A stretch of DNA of 64,000 nucleotides, taken from Lachnospiraceae bacterium 10-1 (GTDB taxonomy: Bacteria; Bacillota; Clostridia; Lachnospirales; Lachnospiraceae). A program made the position numbers and the translations under genes. The stretch's first letter is position 1, and each line of letters begins with the position of its first letter. The DNA is taken from positions 62,001 to 126,000 of the forward strand of contig KE159799.1 in NCBI GenBank assembly GCA_000403495.2. The letters are read 5' to 3'. Of the stretch, positions 1 to 7,470 are shown piece after piece. The notes below the pieces were generated by a model, which was given only the letters and a program-made list of their open reading frames with translations, did no database searches and was not told the origin of the DNA.

Positions 1-405
1 TGGAATATCATTTACATTTTTCACTAAATAGCTGTATTTTACAAAAGATTCTACCGCACCTGTAATATCCGCCTCCTGAAACACATCACTTCCCAGCAGC
101 TCGGAATTCACCTGACCGGTAATACATACAAGTGGAATACTGTCTGCAAATGCAGTGGCAATTCCAGTAATTACATTGGTTGCCCCTGGTCCCGAAGTAA
201 CCGCACATACCCCAACCTTACCTGATACTCTTGCCAGTCCACTTGCCGCATGGGCGGCATTTTGCTCTGTTCTTATTAAAATTGTCTGGATTGTTGAATT
301 TAATATGCTGTTGTAAAAGGGACAGATTGCTACCCCTGGATACCCAAAAACATATTCTACACCTTCTTCTTCCAAACATTTTACAATAGCATCTGCTCCT
401 ATCAT
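1..405 (-). CDS. Acetolactate synthase large subunit-like TPP enzyme, N-terminal part
   Basis: This reading frame runs off the left edge, so only the first 135 residues are visible. They begin MIGADAIVKCLEEEGVEYVF and carry the hallmark of the thiamine-diphosphate-binding N-terminal (Pyr) domain of acetolactate synthase: GYPG, an EQNAAHAA segment whose glutamate activates the cofactor, and TSGPGATN. It closely resembles the complete IlvB-like protein at 25454-27133, so acetolactate synthase is the best call; other members of the family, such as glyoxylate carboligase or pyruvate oxidase, cannot be excluded without the C-terminal half. It follows the 129-residue membrane protein and metH on the same strand with gaps of 46 and 28 bases, so the three could share a transcript. 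It is truncated by the window, not by mutation. Confidence 0.85.
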   Translation of the reverse strand, partial: MIGADAIVKCLEEEGVEYVFGYPGVAICPFYNSILNSTIQTILIRTEQNAAHAASGLARVSGKVGVCAVTSGPGATNVITGIATAFADSIPLVCITGQVNSELLGSDVFQEADITGAVESFVKYSYLVKNVNDIP

Positions 406-451
406 ATTCTACTTATACTCCTTTTTAATTCTATTGTCCTTTTTTATGTAT

Positions 452-841
452 TTAAAATTTATTAAAGAATTTAGCCAATGGTTCAATCACAGTCCCCAGA
501 TCTTTAATTGCATTGTTTAAACCTTCAAAATCCACTGCTTCTATCTTTTTCATTACCGCTTCTACAGATTCTGCATTTTCCATAATTAATGTATCCATAC
601 TATCCCCCATCTCTGTTATGGAATCACTCATTTCCGTAATGCTCTCAAGAGCTGTATCAGCGAGGACTATGGTTTCCGATGCCTGTTCCATAATGGCATT
701 TGCTTTCGCAGCACTGTCCAGCACCACAGGCATTAAAATAAACAAACAAATTACAAGCCCTCCTGCTGTTACAATAGATGCCAACGTTCTGACTCTGGCA
801 TAAAATAACTGTTTCTTAGAATATTTAATCAATTCATCCAT
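452..841 (-). CDS. Small membrane protein with a coiled-coil-like tail
   Basis: A 129-residue protein of unknown function. It has a short basic N-terminus, one hydrophobic segment at about residues 20-42, and then a soluble part rich in repeated Ala, Ser, Glu, Met and Asp. The sequence SITEMSDSITEMGDSMD shows near-heptad spacing and reminds one of the signalling helices of methyl-accepting proteins, but there is no sensor or HAMP domain. The start is supported by an AAGGAG site about eight bases upstream. It lies between metH and the acetolactate-synthase-like gene on the same strand. I see no enzymatic motif; a membrane-anchored helical protein is all that can be claimed. Confidence 0.7.
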   Translation of the reverse strand: MDELIKYSKKQLFYARVRTLASIVTAGGLVICLFILMPVVLDSAAKANAIMEQASETIVLADTALESITEMSDSITEMGDSMDTLIMENAESVEAVMKKIEAVDFEGLNNAIKDLGTVIEPLAKFFNKF

Positions 842-869
842 TTATTCCATACTCCTTTTTCTTTTGTAT

Positions 870-3371
870 CTATTCTTCCATCTGAAGCAGTCTTTTCGCA
901 GTCTTTACTGCCTCTGCCGCATCCCTTGAATATCCATCAGCCCCAATTTCTATAGCGTACTCTGATGTGATTACAGCTCCGCCTATCATAATTTTTGATT
1001 TAATTTGTTTTTCCCTTGCATAATCAACTACTCTCTTCATCTCCTGCATTGTAGTAGTCATAAGGGCTGATAACGCAATGATCTGCGCATGATACTCTAT
1101 TGCTTTATCTATAATGACTTCTCTGGGAACATCCTTTCCAAGATCGATCACCTGAAATCCATAATTTTTAAGCATTAAGGCAACCAGATTTTTCCCTATA
1201 TCATGGATATCGCCTGACACTGTGGCAATCACCACTACAGGCATTTTCTCTTTATTTGTCCCTGTGGTAAGAAAAGGCTCCAGATATTCAATGGATATCT
1301 TCATTGCCTCTGCACTGGCAATCAATTGGGGAAGAAAATATTTTCCTTTGTCAAATAACTCACCCACTTCGCCAATTGCCGGAAGAAGCATGTCATTTAA
1401 AATATGCCCGGCCGCTGATTCTGATAAGTCACCTGATTTCTTAAGTTCTTCCAGCATTGCCTGCGTGTGCTCTTTGATCTGCTTCCGGTTTCCTTTCATC
1501 ACATCCTGATAAATCTGACTATCTGTCTTATTTCCAGCCTCCAAAACCTGGGCTTTTTTTTCATCCTCTTTATCCGGCACATGAACCGGGGATGCTGGCT
1601 GTATATTTCCTGTAAGAACAGGCATTTTTTCTTTATATATTTCAATACGGTCAATATAGCGTATATCTGATTCCTTTTTATTCATCAAAAGATCTGCGGC
1701 AAAGGCCGTATTTACCAGTAAATCCTGAGAAGGATTGGCAATTGCCATTGTAAGTCCTTCCTGAATTGCCATTGTAAGAAAAGCGGCATTCACAAAGCCC
1801 CGCTCCGGCAGGCCAAAAGAAATGTTTGATAAACCACAAATAGTTGCAAATCCCTTTTTTCTACAATAACGAAGTGTTTCAAGCACTTCTTTTGCCGCAT
1901 TTGGATTTGCACCTACGGTAGCAGCAAGCCCATCTACCACAATATCTTCTTTTGTCATGCCGCTTTCAAGGGCCATACCGCTGATTTCTTCAATAATTTG
2001 AATCTTCTCTTCCAAATTCTCGGGCAGTCCTTTATCAGAAAGCGGAAGGAGAATGAACATGGCTCCATATTTTTTTGCAATAGGAAGAAGCTTTTTTAGT
2101 TTTTCCTTTTCTCCTGATATAGAATTAATAAGGGCTCTTCCCGGATACCTGCGAAGGGCTGCTTCAATTACATCCACATGGCTGGAATCAATGGATAAGG
2201 GCAGATTGGATGCTGTTGTAACCTCATCTAGCGTTTTCAGCATCATCTCCTTTTCATCAATACCGCTCATTCCCATATTAACATCCAGTAAAGCAGCACC
2301 GCAAGCCTCCTGCTCTTCTGCAAAGGAAAGCACCATATCCAGATTTCTTTCCCGAAGCTGCGCCTGTAGTTTCTTCTTTCCCGTGGGATTAATTCTTTCA
2401 CCCACAATAATAAAAGGCGAGTCAAGTCCAAATGCAAGCGTTTGTCTTTCACTGGAAAGATAACGCACACCTGACCTTTTCTTTGTTACTGCTTTCATTC
2501 CCTTTGTTGTATTTACCAGTTTTTCTATATATTCCGGTGTGGTTCCGCAGCAGCCGCCTAAAATGCCTGCTCCTGCATGAACCAGTTTAACCATTTCCTG
2601 GGCAAACTTCTCTGCTTCCATACTATACACTGTCTCGCCATTGCTGTTAAGGCTTGGCATTCCGGCATTGGGCTTTGCTATTACAGGTACACTGACCACC
2701 TCAGAAATATTTTGAATCAGATCAATCATTTTATCAGGACCTGTAGAACAATTTGCACCAATGGCACAGGCACCTAAGCTTTCAAGCGTCACCGCTGCAG
2801 TTATTCCGTCAGTACCATATAGCGTCCTGCCATCTGTTTCAAAAGTAAGCGTTACCATTACAGGAAGCTCACAGACCTCTTTAGCTGCAATAAGCGCCGC
2901 CCTTGTCTCCTGAAGACTCATCATTGTTTCCACAATCAACAGGTCAGCTCCTGCCGCATCTATATATTTAATTTGTTCTTTATAAATATCAATCAAATCC
3001 TCAAATTCCATATTCCCCATTGGCGTAAGCTGGCGTCCTGTCATTGTAAGATCACCTGCTACAAGCGCCCTTTTCCCTGCTGCTTGCTTAGAAAGCTCCA
3101 CCAGCTGATGATTGATCTCTTCTATCTGATTTTCCAGACCATATTCCTGCAGTTTAATACGGTTTGCCGTAAAAGTAGGCGCATAAATAATATTACTTCC
3201 CGCTTCAACAAATTCCTTTTGAAGTCCAATAAAGATATCTGGATGCTCCAAAATCCATTTTTCAGGGCATACACCTGCACTCATTCCCCTCTTTATCAGG
3301 TTAGAACCTGTAGCACCATCTAAATAAACCAATTTGCTTTCAGTAAATTTCTTAAATTCTTTGATTTTCAA
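870..3371 (-). CDS. metH: Cobalamin-dependent methionine synthase, short form without reactivation domain
   Basis: Transfers a methyl group from methyl-THF through cobalamin to homocysteine, giving methionine. About 833 residues in three modules. The first is a homocysteine methyltransferase domain with the zinc cysteines in GANCSTGP (near residue 208) and GGCCGTTP (near 275). The second is a pterin-binding barrel with LDVNMG and SIDSS. The third is a B12 cap plus Rossmann module whose GDIHDIGKN motif supplies the cobalt-ligand histidine near residue 713. The AdoMet-binding reactivation domain of the roughly 1200-residue E. coli enzyme is absent, as is common in clostridia, so reductive reactivation must come from another protein. 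A GTG two codons upstream (3375-3377) overlaps the GGAGG ribosome site, so the TTG at 3371 is the better start. No SAM or cobalamin riboswitch fits in the short leader. Confidence 0.95.
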   Translation of the reverse strand: MKIKEFKKFTESKLVYLDGATGSNLIKRGMSAGVCPEKWILEHPDIFIGLQKEFVEAGSNIIYAPTFTANRIKLQEYGLENQIEEINHQLVELSKQAAGKRALVAGDLTMTGRQLTPMGNMEFEDLIDIYKEQIKYIDAAGADLLIVETMMSLQETRAALIAAKEVCELPVMVTLTFETDGRTLYGTDGITAAVTLESLGACAIGANCSTGPDKMIDLIQNISEVVSVPVIAKPNAGMPSLNSNGETVYSMEAEKFAQEMVKLVHAGAGILGGCCGTTPEYIEKLVNTTKGMKAVTKKRSGVRYLSSERQTLAFGLDSPFIIVGERINPTGKKKLQAQLRERNLDMVLSFAEEQEACGAALLDVNMGMSGIDEKEMMLKTLDEVTTASNLPLSIDSSHVDVIEAALRRYPGRALINSISGEKEKLKKLLPIAKKYGAMFILLPLSDKGLPENLEEKIQIIEEISGMALESGMTKEDIVVDGLAATVGANPNAAKEVLETLRYCRKKGFATICGLSNISFGLPERGFVNAAFLTMAIQEGLTMAIANPSQDLLVNTAFAADLLMNKKESDIRYIDRIEIYKEKMPVLTGNIQPASPVHVPDKEDEKKAQVLEAGNKTDSQIYQDVMKGNRKQIKEHTQAMLEELKKSGDLSESAAGHILNDMLLPAIGEVGELFDKGKYFLPQLIASAEAMKISIEYLEPFLTTGTNKEKMPVVVIATVSGDIHDIGKNLVALMLKNYGFQVIDLGKDVPREVIIDKAIEYHAQIIALSALMTTTMQEMKRVVDYAREKQIKSKIMIGGAVITSEYAIEIGADGYSRDAAEAVKTAKRLLQMEE

Positions 3372-3427
3372 GTCCACCTCCAGGCAGCAATTAATACTGC
3401 TTTTTCAATGTTATCATAATTTTGAAA

Positions 3428-3468
3428 AAACTACAATTGTTGACTTCATTTGTCAACTATGATACTTT
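3428..3468. promoter_or_regulatory. Divergent promoter region of metH and the lipoprotein gene, with inverted repeat
   Basis: Rightward, TTGACT (3440-3445) and TACTTT (3463-3468) are 17 bases apart. Leftward, TTGACA (complement of 3451-3456) and a weaker TAGTTT (complement of 3428-3433) are also 17 apart. The two -35 boxes sit in an inverted repeat, GTTGAC at 3439-3444 and GTCAAC at 3452-3457 with seven bases between. The repeat could be a shared operator or simply a by-product of two facing -35 hexamers. Confidence 0.45.
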
Positions 3469-3508
3469 ATTTTTAGTGTAATGTGATCATATGATTGGGG
3501 GAATCGCC

Positions 3509-4027
3509 TTGAATACAAAGCATAAAATTATATTATTGTTAACTTTTCTGACGTCATTTTTCTTAACCGGCTGCGGCAAAGATGCTGAACTTGAAAATTA
3601 CAAAGCAAATATGAACCAGTTTTTTGAAAACATAAGAGTGATTGATTCTTCCATCAATGCACTTGATCCAAATTCGGAAACTGCTGTTTCCGATCTTTTA
3701 AGTTTACTGGACTCCATGAATACTTCCTTTGAGCAAATGGCTTCTTTAGACGTTCCTGATGGGTTCCCTGGTGTTGATGAGCTTGCAGATGAAGCCAGCG
3801 AATATATGTCAGAAGCGGTTTCTTATTATCATCAGGCTTATGAAAACGGATATAATGCAAATTTGGAAGATGCGGCCCGTCAATATTATGAAAGTGCTAA
3901 TGTAAGATTTCAATATATCGTTTCTATTTTACACGGAGATATTCCTGAAGAAATCTATACCTATGAAGATGAAACTTCTTCCGAAGATACTGCCGAAAGT
4001 AATGACGCAGCCTTCGAATCAGAATAA
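3509..4027 (+). CDS. Predicted lipoprotein of unknown function
   Basis: About 172 residues beginning MNTKHKIILLL. A basic start and hydrophobic stretch end in the lipobox LTGC, with the modified cysteine at residue 22, so the protein should be lipid-anchored outside the membrane. The mature part is acidic and probably helical, with a Tyr-rich segment around AVSYYHQAYENGYNAN and an acidic, Ser-rich tail. It resembles the four-helix lipoproteins often seen in clostridia, but I recognise no named family. The start is a TTG behind GGGGGA at seven bases; an ATG six codons earlier (3491) has no ribosome site. It is divergent from metH and ends at a strong terminator. Confidence 0.75.
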   Translation: MNTKHKIILLLTFLTSFFLTGCGKDAELENYKANMNQFFENIRVIDSSINALDPNSETAVSDLLSLLDSMNTSFEQMASLDVPDGFPGVDELADEASEYMSEAVSYYHQAYENGYNANLEDAARQYYESANVRFQYIVSILHGDIPEEIYTYEDETSSEDTAESNDAAFESE

Positions 4028-4040
4028 AACAACTTATATT

Positions 4041-4073
4041 AAAAACGTCCGGGAAAGAATCTCGGACGTTTTT
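4041..4073. terminator. Bidirectional rho-independent terminator
   Basis: AAAAACGTCCG (4041-4051) and CGGACGTTTTT (4063-4073) form a perfect 11-bp stem around an 11-base loop. Because the stem ends in A/T runs on both sides, it can stop the rightward lipoprotein gene and the leftward DUF4870 gene, which converge on it. Confidence 0.9.
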
Positions 4074-4079
4074 CGCTTA

Positions 4080-4346
4080 CTATTTTATAATTCTGATTTT
4101 TCCAATAAGCGGTACTTCTTTTTCTTCCTGATTGATAGCAGCGATAAGTCCCATTACCCAGCATACTACCATGAAAATTCCCCATACCCATCCAATACAA
4201 GGAATAATTGATAACAGGGAAAACAGTAAAATTACCAATGCCTGATTTACATGGAATTTTGCTCCTTCCTTGTCTCCTGCCAATACTGCAATCAAAAGGC
4301 CAATCCAAGTAAGATATGCTACAATACTCGTTGTTTTTGCATCCAT
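4080..4346 (-). CDS. DUF4870-type small membrane protein
   Basis: An 88-residue, very hydrophobic protein with about three membrane segments. The pattern YLTWIGLLIAV, then GAKFHVNQALV, then a long hydrophobic stretch ending in GLIAAINQ matches the DUF4870 / Tic20-like family, whose function is unknown. A GGAGG ribosome site precedes the ATG. It has its own promoter upstream (4386-4414) and stops seven bases before the terminator at 4041-4073. It is the last gene of a minus-strand group of small membrane and zinc-ribbon proteins. Confidence 0.8.
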   Translation of the reverse strand: MDAKTTSIVAYLTWIGLLIAVLAGDKEGAKFHVNQALVILLFSLLSIIPCIGWVWGIFMVVCWVMGLIAAINQEEKEVPLIGKIRIIK

Positions 4347-4385
4347 TGCAATTTTCCTCCTTAATGTAAATTATAACTATAAAAT

Positions 4386-4414
4386 AATATACATGAAAAA
4401 TCCCTTTGAATCAA
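4386..4414 (-). promoter_or_regulatory. Promoter for the DUF4870 gene
   Basis: Read on the minus strand, TTGATT (complement of 4409-4414) and TATATT (complement of 4386-4391) are separated by 17 bases and lie about 40 bases before the ATG. This fits a vegetative sigma-A promoter and suggests the gene is expressed apart from the two genes upstream of it. Confidence 0.55.
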
Positions 4415-4429
4415 GCAAATATTAAATAA

Positions 4430-4849
4430 TTATAAAAAAAATAAAATAATTATTAGCTTTATACACCATTGAATCAATAAAATAACAATTGCAAAATACA
4501 AGTAATATGGAATATAAATTTCTTTTCTAATGACAGTTTTTCTGCTATGCTTCCTAAAAAGATACAGCAGCATAAAATGGAAATATGCCAAAATACCATA
4601 AATAACCACCGGATTATACAAAAAGCTTTTTATAAACTCTCCCTGAAACAGGTAATAAAAAGCTCTTGTTCCTCCACATCCCGGACATGGAAAACCGCAT
4701 CTTCTTTTAACAGCGCATTCCGCAAAAGAGCTATATCTTTCGTATCCATAATGAACAAACCAAAAACCGGCGATGCAAAAAGGAATCCATATCACTTTTC
4801 CCACCTGATAAAAAAAATCATCTACCCGGATTTTCCCACTGCTGTCCAT
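4430..4849 (-). CDS. DUF2752 family membrane protein
   Basis: About 139 residues with the family signature CPGCGGTRA, followed by a Phe-rich membrane stretch. DUF2752 proteins are small membrane proteins of unknown role, often found beside TM2, DUF4870 or DUF4190 proteins as here. I place the start at the ATG one base after the stop of the zinc-ribbon gene (TAA then AATG), which implies translational coupling. The open frame extends ten codons further, to 4879, overlapping the upstream gene; that start lacks a ribosome site but cannot be excluded. The cysteines of CPGCGG could bind metal or form disulfides; this is speculation. Confidence 0.8.
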   Translation of the reverse strand: MDSSGKIRVDDFFYQVGKVIWIPFCIAGFWFVHYGYERYSSFAECAVKRRCGFPCPGCGGTRAFYYLFQGEFIKSFLYNPVVIYGILAYFHFMLLYLFRKHSRKTVIRKEIYIPYYLYFAIVILLIQWCIKLIIILFFL

Positions 4850-4850
4850 T

Positions 4851-5513
4851 TTAGTAATACAAGTCATCCATGAAATCATACATTATCTCATTATAAGTAG
4901 CCGAACCACTTAAAATCATCGTAAATATAACAATAACAAGCCCTACTCCGCCTGTTGCAATTCCTGCAATTGCCATCCCTTTTCCATCATACTTAAAGCA
5001 TAATGTAATAATGCCAAGAACCACTGCTGCTACCGCAAGCACCGCACTAAACAAAGTAAAGCAGCAGCATACAATTGAAAAAATACCACATATCATAGAA
5101 GCAATTGCAAATCCGATATTTCCACCGCCTTTAACTTCAGCGCCTGCTGCATTGCCATCTGTGGAATAATACTGAGGCTGGGAAGATACATTATATGCAT
5201 TTGTACTGCTGTTTGTTCCAAAATTCTGGTATTCATTCCCGAAATTCTGCGGTTCCTGACTGTAATTGATTTTTATTTCTTCTCTGTAAGAAGGAATTGG
5301 TGCAGGAGCTTCCTCTTCCGCATCTGTTATTTTTTCATATGCAGGCTTTGTATCCTGCCCTGAAAATACTCCTTCCGTTGCTGTCCTTTGTTCTTCATTT
5401 ACAGCTTCTGCCGCTTTTTCTAATTTATTACCGCAATTATGGCAAAATTTTGATCCCGCATTGTTTTCACTTCCACATTGTGTACAATAAATCATCTTAT
5501 TTTCTTCGCTCAT
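4851..5513 (-). CDS. Zinc-ribbon membrane protein with DUF4190-like C-terminus
   Basis: A 220-residue protein in three parts. The N-terminal zinc ribbon (CTQCGSEN and CHNCGNKL) has four cysteines spaced for one zinc ion. A linker of about 90 residues is rich in Asn, Ser, Gln and Tyr and looks disordered. The C-terminal part has two to three membrane helices around MICGIFSIVCCC and GKGMAIAGIATGGVG, as in DUF4190. Function is unknown; the family is widespread in Firmicutes. An AAAGGGTGGA ribosome site lies upstream. The DUF2752 gene starts immediately after its stop. Confidence 0.8.
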   Translation of the reverse strand: MSEENKMIYCTQCGSENNAGSKFCHNCGNKLEKAAEAVNEEQRTATEGVFSGQDTKPAYEKITDAEEEAPAPIPSYREEIKINYSQEPQNFGNEYQNFGTNSSTNAYNVSSQPQYYSTDGNAAGAEVKGGGNIGFAIASMICGIFSIVCCCFTLFSAVLAVAAVVLGIITLCFKYDGKGMAIAGIATGGVGLVIVIFTMILSGSATYNEIMYDFMDDLYY

Positions 5514-5610
5514 TTTTATATTCCACCCTTTTCTACAAAATATTTATTATTATTCTAAAATAATAACGGACAAATGTCTATAAATATTTAAATATTTTTG
5601 TATTATGATG

Positions 5611-5645
5611 AAAAGTGTCCCAGACTATTAAAGTCTGAGACACTA
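5611..5645 (-). terminator. Terminator of the GGGtGRT gene
   Basis: GTGTC-C-CAGACT (from 5615) pairs with AGTCTG-A-GACAC (to 5645) around a four- to five-base loop with one mismatch. Read leftward, the stem is followed by TTTT (5611-5614). It ends the Fe-S scaffold / GGGtGRT transcript. Confidence 0.8.
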
Positions 5646-5659
5646 GTTTATAAACTATT

Positions 5660-6670
5660 TTAGAATTTGCCTTCTTTAGCAGCTTCTTCAACAGAAACAG
5701 CAACAGCAACAGTAGCACCTACCATAGGGTTATTGCCCATGCCAATAAGTCCCATCATTTCAACGTGAGCCGGTACGGAAGAAGAGCCTGCAAACTGCGC
5801 ATCGGAATGCATACGTCCTAAGGTATCTGTAAAACCGTAGGATGCAGGACCAGCAGCCATATTATCAGGATGAAGGGTACGTCCGGTACCGCCGCCTGAT
5901 GCAACTGAGAAGTATTTCTTGCCATCCTCGATTCTTTCTTTCTTGTATGTACCTGCTACAGGATGCTGAAATCTGGTAGGATTGGTAGAGTTACCTGTAA
6001 TGGAAACGTCTACATTTTCCTTCCACATAATTGCAACACCTTCCGGAACGGAATTTGCACCATAGCAGTTAACCTTTGCACGAAGTCCCTCTGAATAAGA
6101 CTTGCGCTCGATTTCCTTTACGGTATTGGTATAAGGATCATACTCTGTCTCAACAAAAGTAAATCCATTAATTCTGGAAATAATCTTGGCTGCATCTTTT
6201 CCAAGACCATTTAAAATAACACGTAACGGTTTCTGGCGAACCTTATTTGCTTTTTCAGCAATACCGATTGCACCTTCAGCTGCTGCAAAGGATTCATGTC
6301 CTGCAAGGAATGCAAAGCATTCTGTCTCCTCCTCAAGCAACATCTTTCCAAGATTTCCATGTCCAAGACCAACCTTACGGGTATCTGCTACAGAACCCGG
6401 AATACAGAAAGCCTGAAGTCCTTCACCGATTGCAGCCGCTGCATCAGCCGCTTTTTTACATCCTTTTTTAATTGCAATTGCAGCTCCTACTGTATAAGCC
6501 CAGCAGGCATTTTCAAAACAAATCGGCTGGATTTTCTTAACCTGTTCGTAAACATCAAGGCCAGCATCTTTTGTGATTTTTTCAGCTTCTTCAATAGAAG
6601 AAATGCCGTAAGAATTTAAAACGGAATTGATCGTATCAATTCTTCTTTCATATGATTCAAATAATGCCAT
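5660..6670 (-). CDS. GGGtGRT protein, uncharacterised partner of an Fe-S scaffold
   Basis: A 336-residue protein starting MALFESYERRID, behind a strong AGGAGGA site nine bases upstream. It carries GGGTGRT at about residues 259-265, the motif that names this family, set in a glycine- and alanine-rich C-terminal region (DNMAAGPASYGF, MGNNPMVGATVAVAV). There is no membrane segment or signal peptide, so it is probably cytoplasmic. Its activity is unknown. It begins 19 bases after the IscU/NifU-like gene, and the two are followed by a single terminator, so they are surely co-expressed. A role in building, storing or inserting an Fe-S or other metal centre is inferred from this pairing only. The open frame continues 19 codons upstream, overlapping the scaffold gene, but that start lacks support. 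Confidence 0.85.
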   Translation of the reverse strand: MALFESYERRIDTINSVLNSYGISSIEEAEKITKDAGLDVYEQVKKIQPICFENACWAYTVGAAIAIKKGCKKAADAAAAIGEGLQAFCIPGSVADTRKVGLGHGNLGKMLLEEETECFAFLAGHESFAAAEGAIGIAEKANKVRQKPLRVILNGLGKDAAKIISRINGFTFVETEYDPYTNTVKEIERKSYSEGLRAKVNCYGANSVPEGVAIMWKENVDVSITGNSTNPTRFQHPVAGTYKKERIEDGKKYFSVASGGGTGRTLHPDNMAAGPASYGFTDTLGRMHSDAQFAGSSSVPAHVEMMGLIGMGNNPMVGATVAVAVSVEEAAKEGKF

Positions 6671-6689
6671 TTTTACATTCCTCCTATAA

Positions 6690-7382
6690 TTATTCTTTTC
6701 TGGGATCAATAATCTTAACAGCATCATCTACACGACCATACTGTCCGCATGCTTTCTCATATGCAGTAGCCGGATCATCACCCTTTTTCATAAAGTCTGT
6801 CATCTTACCAAAGTTTACGAATTTATAACCAATGATTTCATTATCTGCATCAAGAGCGATACCTGTTACATACCCCTCAGCCATTTCAAGGTAACGAGGT
6901 CCTTTCTTTAATGTTCCGTACATCGTACCAACCTGACTTCTTAATCCCTTACCTAAGTCTTCAAGACCGGCACCGATAGGAAGTCCGTCTTCTGAAAATG
7001 CACTCTGTGAGCGGCCATAAACGATCTGTAAGAATAATTCTCTCATGGCTGTATTAATTGCATCACATACAAGGTCTGTATTCAATGCTTCCATTACGGT
7101 AAGTCCGGGAAGAATTTCAGATGCCATAGCAGCAGAATGCGTCATACCTGAACATCCGATGGTCTCAACCAATGCTTCCTGAATAATGCCTTCCTTAACA
7201 TTCAGGGTTAATTTACATGCACCCTGCTGAGGGGCACACCAGCCAACACCATGTGTTAAACCTGAAATGTCTTCTACCTTTTTAGCCTGAACCCACTTTG
7301 CTTCTTCTGGGATAGGAGCACAGCCATGATGAACACCCTGTGCAACTGTACACATTTCTTCAACTTCCTTTGAATAAATCAT
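6690..7382 (-). CDS. IscU/NifU-like iron-sulfur cluster scaffold protein, long form
   Basis: A 230-residue relative of the U-type scaffolds on which Fe-S clusters are assembled. The core shows the expected cysteine pattern: GWCAPQQGACKLTLNV, a beta-rich segment, then ETIGCSGMTHSAAMASEIL, comparable to the GCGSA-x-ASSS-LATE region of IscU. The extra C-terminal 100 residues, which include a short Tyr/Gly-rich part and a final ACGQYGR cysteine, are not found in classical IscU (about 130 residues). Further cysteines and histidines lie at the N-terminus (MCTVAQGVHHGCAP). An AAAGGAG site seven bases before the ATG fixes the start. It is cotranscribed with the GGGtGRT gene; no cysteine desulfurase is in the window. 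Confidence 0.85.
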   Translation of the reverse strand: MIYSKEVEEMCTVAQGVHHGCAPIPEEAKWVQAKKVEDISGLTHGVGWCAPQQGACKLTLNVKEGIIQEALVETIGCSGMTHSAAMASEILPGLTVMEALNTDLVCDAINTAMRELFLQIVYGRSQSAFSEDGLPIGAGLEDLGKGLRSQVGTMYGTLKKGPRYLEMAEGYVTGIALDADNEIIGYKFVNFGKMTDFMKKGDDPATAYEKACGQYGRVDDAVKIIDPRKE

Positions 7383-7470
7383 GTGAAAACTCCTTTCAAT
7401 ATGTAGATAATGTATGTGAATATTTTATCATAATCACAACTTATATTGTTGCATAAATCACGCAAAAAAT

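Noticed and set aside
2053-2463. Plus-strand frame of 136 codons within metH
   Set aside because: Antisense shadow of the pterin-binding domain coding region; no ribosome site and no recognisable domain.
3372-3508. Possible SAM or cobalamin riboswitch before metH
   Set aside because: The divergent gap is only about 135 bases and shows promoters and an inverted repeat but none of the conserved riboswitch cores.
4039-4308. A second minus-strand frame overlapping the DUF4870 gene
   Set aside because: It runs through the terminator at 4041-4073, has a basic low-complexity translation and no ribosome site; the other frame matches a known family.
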